Source of the DNA: a virus
Virus record (IMG/VR): IMGVR_UViG_3300036828_000612
Location: 1-60,563 of that record
DNA length: 60,563 nt
Strand: one strand, 5' to 3'
Shown: in pieces, positions 55,304 to 60,563 of the stretch
How positions within the stretch are numbered: position 1 is the first letter of the stretch
Layout of the letters: each line of letters begins with the position of its first letter
Program-made: the position numbers and the translations under genes
The notes under the pieces: generated by a model
Told to the model about the DNA's origin: nothing
The model's input: only the letters and a program-made list of their open reading frames with translations
Databases searched by the model: none

Positions 55304-56079
55304 TTGGATGCCGCCGCCCTCGCCCGATGCGCTGCCTCGATGGTGCCCAAGTCCTGCGCTGCGATCTGGCACAGGAAGTCGCAGGCTGGCGCGATCGGTT
55401 CCAGCGTCGGCCAATCCGCGGGGATCTCGTCGATGAACAGCCGCACATCGGCGATGCGTGTCAGCCGCGCGCCCAGTCGCCGGGACAGATCGGCCATGCG
55501 CGCGAACTCGACCGGGAAATGCAGCCTGATTGCCGCCCAGTAATCCGGTGACGTGGCTTTCGGGCAAGGCAGGCAGTTGTTGTTCTGGAACCCGAGGCCA
55601 TACATTGCCGGCAATGCAATGCCGGCGCCGCGCACGATCGCATGGCAGGCGGCCTTATCGAGCCCGGCTGCGATCAGCGGTGTCTCGATTGTCAACTCGT
55701 GGAACACATGCCGCAGCCGTGCCGCCCGTGCCTGGTCGTTCGCGTCGCAGGTATAGCCGAACACGTGCACATCATCGCCATGCTGGAAGGCATGCCGCGG
55801 AGCGACCTTGAGGATGCCGGTGCATGGAGCGCCATCGTTGCCGGCGAGGTATTTCCGGCGCTCCCACACGTCCCATGTGTCGGCGTATTCGTCGGAGCGC
55901 AGACGGACGACATCAACACCCCACCAGCGCTGGCAGTCGTGCAAGAACCGCTCATTGTCCGGGTGCTCGGCGTTGGTCTCGCAGTAGGCTACGACACCGC
56001 CGGGGTGCGCTTTGATGTCGAGCGCGATGGCAACGGCGGACGCAGTGCCGCAGCCGAACCAGCGGACGCGCCGGGTCAT
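55300..56079 (-). CDS. PAPS reductase-family protein
   Basis: This is a 259-residue protein of the PP-loop/PAPS reductase type. It begins MTRRVRWFGCGTASAVAIAL, where the PP-loop follows the first strand, then CETNAEHPDNERFLHD, PCTGILKVAPRHAF, and NNNCLPCPKA. Phage members are thought to modify sulphur or DNA and often flank methylases. Cysteines near 94 and 175 could bind a cluster. It overlaps the small gene upstream as ATGA. Its role is not demonstrated. Confidence 0.7.
   Translation of the reverse strand: MTRRVRWFGCGTASAVAIALDIKAHPGGVVAYCETNAEHPDNERFLHDCQRWWGVDVVRLRSDEYADTWDVWERRKYLAGNDGAPCTGILKVAPRHAFQHGDDVHVFGYTCDANDQARAARLRHVFHELTIETPLIAAGLDKAACHAIVRGAGIALPAMYGLGFQNNNCLPCPKATSPDYWAAIRLHFPVEFARMADLSRRLGARLTRIADVRLFIDEIPADWPTLEPIAPACDFLCQIAAQDLGTIEAAHRARAAASK
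55308..55336. repeat. Direct repeat flanking the PAPS gene, copy 1
   Basis: A 29-base sequence recurs at 56078-56106 without mismatches. It encodes AAHRARAAA at the C-terminus of the PAPS gene here. The repeats are 770 bases apart and bracket the gene, which could reflect cassette insertion or duplication. Confidence 0.8.
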
Positions 56080-56192
56080 GCCGCCGCCCTCGCCCGATGC
56101 GCTGCCGCCAATTCGGCGCGCAGCCGTGCTATCTCCATTCGGGCTGACGCGATTTCGTTGATTGCTTCCAGGATCAGCGCCCCCGCGCTCAC
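56076..56192 (-). CDS. Small helical linker protein
   Basis: This is a 38-residue helical protein beginning at GTG (overlapping the methylase stop as GTGA) and ending at a TGA that overlaps the PAPS ATG. It contains MEIARLRAELAAAHRARAAA. Its last nine residues match the C-terminus of the PAPS protein because of the 29-base repeat. It may be a coupling ORF or an adaptor. Confidence 0.5.
   Translation of the reverse strand: MSAGALILEAINEIASARMEIARLRAELAAAHRARAAA
56078..56106. repeat. Direct repeat flanking the PAPS gene, copy 2
   Basis: This copy is identical to 55308-55336. It overlaps the ATG of the PAPS gene at its left edge and encodes AAHRARAAA at the end of the 38-residue ORF. The pair brackets one gene. 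Confidence 0.8.
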
Positions 56193-57385
56193 GTTGCCGC
56201 TCCGCGTCGGACGATCGTCGCTCGCCACCCCAGGCGGCGGAAGCTCGCACGCAGCCTGTCCGCATGCTGCCCGCGATAGTGGTGAAGGATCGGTGCGGTT
56301 ATCAGATCAAGCGCCTGGTCGAGACTGTCTTCCACCGCCTCGGGATCGCTCATCGTCCACAGCGCTGCGAGGTCGGCCTGCCGCTTCGGCAAACATGCCG
56401 GCGAATACCAGATGCACTCTTTGTCGGTCGTACCGTTGCCAGAATATGTGTGCTTGCCGCGCGACCACTCGACCGCATCCCATCTTGGCAGATCGTAATC
56501 GCCGAGATGCCCGCACAGCGCGATTCTGAGATGAGCGTTGTTACGAGCCCACGCTTCGACCGCGTCGGCCACCGGTGCCGCGTTGCCATACAGCCGTTCG
56601 TAGGAGCGATAGGGCGGATCGAGGAACACCGCCGTATCGTTGCCGCCGAAATGGTTGTTGAGGCACCGCGACCAGTCACCATGCACGATGCGGACCCGCT
56701 CAAGCCGCGCGGCGAGCTGGTGCAGCCAGCGCCATGCCGTCCGGCCCGAGGATGTCCAGAGGATCGGTTCGCCCATCCCCGCGTTGCTGGCGTGGGGCAC
56801 CTGGCCGATGGCCTGCACGCCCATCCCCGCGTCGCTGGCGTGGGGCACCTGGCCGATGGCCTGCACGCCCATCCCCGCGTCGCTGGCGTGGGGCACCTGG
56901 CCGATGGCCTGCACGCCCATCCCCGCGTCGCTGGCGTGGGGCACTTGATCCCACTTATCCGAGTTGCGCGGGCTATCCTCGCACCAACCCGAACCGATCC
57001 AACTGCACTGGCCCCACAGCCACCATCCCGCCACGGTCGCATCGCCAGGCCAGTGCGGATCGGCCAACGCCGCGCCAATGCGCTCGCGCTGTGCCATCAG
57101 CCAACCATGCCGCGCGCCGAGATCGATGTGCGATACCGGATAGTCGGCGGCTTCCGCCACCGCGCCTGGCTGGTGTTTGGTCGCGCGCCAGAAGTTCGCG
57201 AGGAAGCCCGAGGCGTCGTTGACCACTTCCAGGTCGGCGATGCGGGGGGCGGCCAGCAGCACGGCGCAGGAGCCCATGAACGGCTCGATATATTGCGACG
57301 GGGCGCCGAGACGTTCCCAGACCTCCGATGCAATGGAGCGCTTGCCACCGAAGTAGGGGAATGGTGCCAACAGCGCGGCGCTCAT
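56189..57385 (-). CDS. dam: D12-class DNA adenine methylase, repeat-expanded
   Basis: This is a 398-residue methylase. Motif I is PFPYFGGKRSIASEVWERLG near residue 8 and the catalytic DPPY is at FLDPPYRSYERL. Between them, about residues 145-205, four copies of VPHASDAGMG with a short linker come from a 48-bp DNA repeat. The C-terminal end is a mosaic of a segment from the 57417 gene and one from portal. It probably methylates adenine, protecting the phage or acting with GcrA. A start-linked mini-ORF (57382-57417) precedes it. Confidence 0.82.
   Translation of the reverse strand: MSAALLAPFPYFGGKRSIASEVWERLGAPSQYIEPFMGSCAVLLAAPRIADLEVVNDASGFLANFWRATKHQPGAVAEAADYPVSHIDLGARHGWLMAQRERIGAALADPHWPGDATVAGWWLWGQCSWIGSGWCEDSPRNSDKWDQVPHASDAGMGVQAIGQVPHASDAGMGVQAIGQVPHASDAGMGVQAIGQVPHASNAGMGEPILWTSSGRTAWRWLHQLAARLERVRIVHGDWSRCLNNHFGGNDTAVFLDPPYRSYERLYGNAAPVADAVEAWARNNAHLRIALCGHLGDYDLPRWDAVEWSRGKHTYSGNGTTDKECIWYSPACLPKRQADLAALWTMSDPEAVEDSLDQALDLITAPILHHYRGQHADRLRASFRRLGWRATIVRRGAAT
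56211..56340. repeat. Mosaic segment: two duplicated pieces joined
   Basis: Bases 56211-56302 match 57439-57530 with six mismatches in 92. The next base starts a 38-base perfect match of 56303-56340 to 58081-58118 in the portal gene. The two matches meet at 56302/56303 without a gap. Thus the methylase 3' end is built from two other parts of the same genome. Confidence 0.85.
56771..56944. repeat. 48-bp tandem repeat in methylase gene
   Basis: A 48-base unit starting GCCCATCCCCGCG recurs at 56771, 56819, 56867 and partly 56915, almost identical. It encodes four copies of a 16-residue unit (VPHASDAGMGVQAIGQ). Perfect spacing and identity imply recent expansion. Confidence 0.9.
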
Positions 57386-57417
57386 GCCCGCCCCCCGTCG
57401 GGGATCCTTGCGCTCAT
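57382..57417 (-). CDS. 11-residue linker ORF before methylase
   Basis: The ATG overlaps the 57417 gene stop as TGATG, and the TGA overlaps the methylase ATG as ATGA. The ORF encodes MSARIPDGGRA. It would let ribosomes pass from one gene to the other. Tentative. Confidence 0.3.
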   Translation of the reverse strand: MSARIPDGGRA

Positions 57418-57626
57418 CAGTCGGCGGCCTGGCGGCTTACGATCGTCGCTCGCCACCCCAAGCGGCGAAAGATCGCCCGCAGCTTGTCCACATGCTGCCC
57501 GCGATAGTGGTGAAGGATCGGTGCGGTTATGACCGCGCGCTGTGTGTCGCGGTCAATGATGAGGCCGGCGACAAATGGCCTTGGACCGTCGCATACCACC
57601 CGTACCAACATGCCGGTCGCGCTCAC
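57417..57626 (-). CDS. Small protein sharing its C-terminus with methylase
   Basis: This is a 69-residue protein, GTG start, overlapping the previous stop as GTGA. The first half has MLVRVVCDGPRPFVAGLIID. The second half, VITAPILHHYRGQHVDKLRA then FRRLGWRATIVSR, matches the C-terminus of the methylase (PILHHYRGQHADRL and onward). This protein may be the donor of that segment. The function is unknown. Confidence 0.55.
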   Translation of the reverse strand: MSATGMLVRVVCDGPRPFVAGLIIDRDTQRAVITAPILHHYRGQHVDKLRAIFRRLGWRATIVSRQAAD

Positions 57627-57829
57627 GGCGCCACCGCAGGCGATGCCCGTGCATCGCGTACCCATTTGTTCCAACCATCGAAGCGGGAAAACTCATGCGC
57701 GTTCGGAGCAGCGGTCCATTCCACGCCGGCCGGCTGAATGGCAATGATCGTGCGCCACATGCCACCACGCTCCGGTCGCCAGACCTGCCCGACCGCCGGA
57801 CACGGCAGAAGTTCGGCATCATCGTTCAT
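57623..57829 (-). CDS. Small hypothetical protein after portal
   Basis: This is a 68-residue protein with a Trp-rich core (AVGQVWRPERGGMWRTIIAI, EFSRFDGWNKWVRDA). It is coupled to the portal stop by ATGA and to the next gene by GTGA. The composition suggests a compact beta-rich fold. The function is unknown. Confidence 0.55.
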   Translation of the reverse strand: MNDDAELLPCPAVGQVWRPERGGMWRTIIAIQPAGVEWTAAPNAHEFSRFDGWNKWVRDARASPAVAP

Positions 57830-59214
57830 GGGCTGACATTCTCCGTGACTTCAACCGGTGGCGCGTCGGCCTTAGCTGCCACAATTTCCTCGTCAATGTC
57901 CAAATCTGGACTGAGAATGCCGCGGCGCTTCAGCTCGCTCAGCATCGTCTCGTTGCTCAGCTTGCCGGTGCTGTTCATCTCGAACAGCAGTGCCGCCGAC
58001 GACTCGGCCAGCGTGGCCGCGCCGAAGTCGCGGTAGATCGAAACATGCCCGCCCTTTGCCTCTCCGATCCACTTGGCCGTCAGATCAAGCGCCTGGTCGA
58101 GACTGTCTTCCACCGCCTGCATGATGCGTTGCAGATCGCACATGCCCTGTTCATTGTCGGCGATCGTCTGAACTTCGGTCGTGTTGCCCGGCTTAATGAT
58201 CAGCAGCTCGGCGCCAACCTGGCGCATCCGGTCTTCGAGGTCAAGCAGGGACATGCGGCCGGCCTCGATCGCTTTGCCAGAATGTTCGACATATTTCAGA
58301 TCGGCATTTTCACTGTCGGCGCGCACCAAACTGTTGGCGCCAACCTCAATCGGTGCGCCGCCCAGGCCGTTGGCGAACAGGATCGGCACACGCGCCACGT
58401 GCAGAATGTTCTGTTGGTCGGAGGCGCTCTGCCAATGCTCAACATTCGAAAACGCCAGCTCCATCATCGGTGGACAGCCGATCATGAAGTCGCGGCGGAA
58501 GCCGTACACCGGCACGAACGGTATCACATCCAGGGTGGTCGGGCCTTCCGCGAACAGCACCCACTGGTCCTCGTTGTCCGGCCGCACCGGGTCTTCGGCC
58601 CGGCGATAGATGGCCCAATAGCCAGGCTCGAGTACACGCACCTGCTCGATCGTCTTGGTGGCCCACCGGCCATCGTTGACCTCGACGGACTCCAGCAGCC
58701 GCAGCTGCGTCAGCTTTTGCTCGCCGGCACTTATCTCCGAGCGCCACCCGATGATGTTGGTCGGATGGATGTGGAGCCAGTAAGGACGAATACCGGCAGC
58801 CTTTTCATCAGCGACGGTGCGCGCGCCATTGGCGGGCGGGCAGTCTACCAGGATACCGCACAGACCGTAAGCCATGGCCTCGTGGCACACGCTGGCAGCG
58901 AACACATGCAGGTTGTTGTTCAGCAGATCGATGTTTTCCAGCCATTCGACCAGCGTGGGCGGCACATCCTCGCCGATGGTAACAGGCTTGGAGAATGGCT
59001 TGCCAGTCAGCACGGATACGGTGCGATGATAAGCTGGGAACAGTGTCGCGGTGTCTTTGCGTATCTCGTAGCTCTTATGGTCTTCCGCCGGCCATTTCGG
59101 CAGATACTTGATGCCGGCACGGCGCATCGTCTTCGTGCCGCCCATCAGGGCGTCGATCAGATGCCAGTCCTCAAGCATCTTGTCGACAACGGCCGTAGTA
59201 GTGCGAACGCTCAT
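57826..59214 (-). CDS. Portal protein, DUF4055-like
   Basis: This is a 462-residue portal-type protein. It has RAGIKYLPKWPAEDHKSYEI, LLNNNLHVFAASVCHEAMAY, GLCGILVDCPPANG, DFMIGCPPMMELAFSNVEHW and QSASDQQNILHVARVPILFA, features of DUF4055 portals. The ATG at 59214 has GGGGAG seven bases upstream; a longer ATG at 59229 lacks it. The segment EDSLDQALDL near residue 370 is copied in the methylase. It begins the structural operon, divergent from the DAT gene at 59265. Confidence 0.8.
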   Translation of the reverse strand: MSVRTTTAVVDKMLEDWHLIDALMGGTKTMRRAGIKYLPKWPAEDHKSYEIRKDTATLFPAYHRTVSVLTGKPFSKPVTIGEDVPPTLVEWLENIDLLNNNLHVFAASVCHEAMAYGLCGILVDCPPANGARTVADEKAAGIRPYWLHIHPTNIIGWRSEISAGEQKLTQLRLLESVEVNDGRWATKTIEQVRVLEPGYWAIYRRAEDPVRPDNEDQWVLFAEGPTTLDVIPFVPVYGFRRDFMIGCPPMMELAFSNVEHWQSASDQQNILHVARVPILFANGLGGAPIEVGANSLVRADSENADLKYVEHSGKAIEAGRMSLLDLEDRMRQVGAELLIIKPGNTTEVQTIADNEQGMCDLQRIMQAVEDSLDQALDLTAKWIGEAKGGHVSIYRDFGAATLAESSAALLFEMNSTGKLSNETMLSELKRRGILSPDLDIDEEIVAAKADAPPVEVTENVSP

Positions 59215-59264
59215 GCACGCACTCCCCATTGCCGGCTGCCAGCTATCGGGTTATTTATTGGCCC

Positions 59265-59534
59265 ATGACATATGAAACCTGGATCGCCATGGCCACGGAC
59301 GCCACCCGCGACGCCATCGAAAAGGCCATCAACGGAGAGGCCGAAAAGATGCGCGCCAGCACCTCTGATGCCATCTTCGATGCCGTTTACTGGGCCACCC
59401 GTGATGGCACCGACGCTACCTATATGGCCACACTCAAGGCCACCAGGGATGCTACTCACCAAGCCACCAGCATGGCGGCCGCCATCTATAGGCAACAAAA
59501 TAACTTATTGCTTTCTGTCGCCGCTGAGCTATAG
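59265..59534 (+). CDS. DAT-repeat protein upstream of portal
   Basis: This is an 89-residue protein. It begins MTYETWIAMATDATRDAIEK, has VYWATRDGTDATYMATLKAT and DATHQATS, a looser Ala-Thr four-residue repeat with intervening non-repeat stretches. It diverges from the portal gene with a 50-base gap. Sequence and orientation show the family is not confined to one operon. Confidence 0.6.
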   Translation: MTYETWIAMATDATRDAIEKAINGEAEKMRASTSDAIFDAVYWATRDGTDATYMATLKATRDATHQATSMAAAIYRQQNNLLLSVAAEL

Positions 59535-59584
59535 AGGAAGCGGGTAGACCGGCCCTGACCACAACGAGAGGCGATCTCGCTGCA

Positions 59585-59797
59585 ATGACTGATTCCACCG
59601 ACATCGTCACGGCGATGCGAAGGACTGACGCCTATTACGATCCGTCGGAAGCAAATGACTTGCTGAGGGCAGGAGCGCAAGAAATTACGCGGCTCCGCGA
59701 GCTCGGCAAGAAGATCGCGCGGCCTTGGATCGATGGAGGCGTAACGGCCAAGGAGTGGATCGAGGCCGTGGACACATTCACTAACAGGTCGTCATGA
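59585..59797 (+). CDS. Small hypothetical protein
   Basis: This is a 70-residue protein with SEANDLLRAGAQEITRLREL, which is helical, and GVTAKEWIEAVDTF. GAGAGGC lies upstream of the ATG. The 50 bases before it (59535-59584) hold only this ribosome site and a small hairpin. It is ATGA-coupled to the next gene. The function is unknown. Confidence 0.55.
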   Translation: MTDSTDIVTAMRRTDAYYDPSEANDLLRAGAQEITRLRELGKKIARPWIDGGVTAKEWIEAVDTFTNRSS

Positions 59798-60027
59798 CCA
59801 TCCCCGCCCAACTTCGCTACTGGTTAGCCCGATGCGGATTGCTTCGTTCCGATCGACAAGCTGCGACTCATGCGATGATCTATGAACTACAGCGTGCGCG
59901 GGGAGCACTTGAGCATGCACGCAAGGTTGCCTACGCCCTGGCGATGGATCGTGATGTTGCTCGGCTGGAAGCTGCGCTAGGTGCGTTGATCGACCAAGCG
60001 TGGCCGATCAACAATGGTCCCCGCTAA
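59794..60027 (+). CDS. Small helical protein
   Basis: This is a 77-residue helical protein (YELQRARGALEHARKVAYAL, DVARLEAALGALIDQ) with an N-terminal LRYWLARCGLLRSDRQA. It is coupled to the previous gene and ends two bases before the terminase stop on the other strand. The function is unknown. Confidence 0.55.
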   Translation: MTIPAQLRYWLARCGLLRSDRQAATHAMIYELQRARGALEHARKVAYALAMDRDVARLEAALGALIDQAWPINNGPR

Positions 60028-60029
60028 TC

Positions 60030-60563
60030 TCATATCCGCAAAGGTTCGCTCGTTGTCTTTTCGAAGCCCCACCGAACGAACATGAAATAACCGCATGCAT
60101 CAACCAGATGATCATAGCCGCTGGCTTTGTCAGGTTCGTTTGTTCCTTCTCGATACGATAGCTTTTCGTATGACTCGATCGATTTCCTGCAACTTGGATC
60201 AACGAAAGCGCGACGTGTCCCATCAGCGGTGCAGAAGCGCGCATTGGTGACATTGAGCCTGTCACGCACCAACGGGTGGCTGCTCATAGACAGCACGCGA
60301 AAGCCGTGTTCGCGCAAAATAGATATATCGGTTTTGCCTTGAGCGGATGTTCGCCGTTGTGCGCCTGCCGGATCTGGGTAAATCACGATGTTTGCCGGCG
60401 TGCCGTAGCGACGAACAATCTCCTTGCTCATATCATCGGTGTCGCTGGTTGGAATAACAACCTCGCCAACTTGGTAGGCAATCTCTTCATTGTCGTGGTC
60501 TAATTGCCACACTGTGGCAGACATTGGATTGAGATTGAAATCCATGCCAATGTGTAACGGCGC
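60030..60563 (-). CDS. terL: Terminase large subunit, C-terminal nuclease part
   Basis: This is the nuclease half of the terminase, continuing from the window start through the circular join. It carries the catalytic acid in IGMDFNLNPMSATV, then VIYPDPAGAQ and later DHLVDACGYFMFVRWG, in the RNase H-like order. It is the C-terminal part of the same 426-residue protein. It ends two bases from the convergent small gene. Confidence 0.9.
   Translation of the reverse strand, partial: APLHIGMDFNLNPMSATVWQLDHDNEEIAYQVGEVVIPTSDTDDMSKEIVRRYGTPANIVIYPDPAGAQRRTSAQGKTDISILREHGFRVLSMSSHPLVRDRLNVTNARFCTADGTRRAFVDPSCRKSIESYEKLSYREGTNEPDKASGYDHLVDACGYFMFVRWGFEKTTSEPLRI
60422..60563. repeat. Right copy of the 142-bp terminal overlap
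   Basis: This matches bases 1-142 with one mismatch (A at 60549 for G at 128). It shows that the two window ends are adjacent in the genome. Confidence 0.9.

Noticed and set aside
56771-56944. CRISPR-like array
   Set aside because: Direct 48-bp repeats are contiguous with no spacers and lie in frame in the methylase gene.
58045-59268. 407-residue plus-strand ORF
   Set aside because: It is antisense to the portal gene and shows no domain; portal has clear family motifs and a good ribosome site.

Overview
The window is a complete tailed-phage genome with a contractile tail, assembled as a circle: bases 1-142 recur at 60422-60563 with one mismatch (128 versus 60549), so the unique genome is about 60,421 bp. 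The large terminase gene is cut by the window edge and rejoins in frame across this overlap. High GC, a GcrA-like regulator (a family of alphaproteobacteria), a small four-cysteine phage protein and a DUF6456-like protein point to an alphaproteobacterial host. This host assignment is an inference. I see no integrase, polymerase, helicase, tRNA gene or CRISPR array, and no endolysin I can recognise.

Layout. (a) 1-1397, minus: terminase large and small subunits. (b) 1527-2059, plus: three small genes, one with a helix-turn-helix. (c) 2287-8051, minus: a tightly coupled early operon (stop/start overlaps) with GcrA-like regulator, VRR-NUC nuclease, DnaA-domain-IV protein, DUF1376-HNH fusion, replication-initiator-like protein and a DUF6456-like regulator. 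(d) 8223-8881, minus: helix-turn-helix repressor-like gene plus a small membrane protein, ending in an intrinsic terminator. (e) 8992-14043, plus: a divergent operon of small genes, a Gp157-like protein, a RecT-like annealing protein, then two Ala-Thr tetrapeptide-repeat ('DAT') proteins, a DUF6745-like protein and its small companion. (f) 59214 down to 14050, minus: the long structural operon. It runs portal, methylase cassette, scaffold, coat, neck, sheath, tube, frameshifted tail chaperone, tape measure, baseplate, tail spike and fibres, a TPR-glycosyltransferase and lysis-type membrane genes. Opposite-strand insertions sit at 15928-16826, 42104-42346 and 54597-54917. (g) 59265-60027, plus: another DAT-repeat gene and two small genes, convergent with terminase.

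The most unusual features are six loci of the DAT-repeat family, found in both early and structural operons and adjacent to DUF6745; a Dam-type methylase whose 3' end is a mosaic of two other phage segments and which carries a 48-bp tandem repeat; a 1620-residue fibre with three GH16-like folds and a TIM barrel, in which only the last GH16 keeps the catalytic triad; two giant proteins sharing a tryptophan-PPDP repeat; a canonical -1 slippery heptamer in the tail chaperone; and probable AUU or AUA initiation of the sheath and fibre genes. Start sites were chosen mainly from Shine-Dalgarno sequences and ATGA/GTGA overlaps with the upstream gene.
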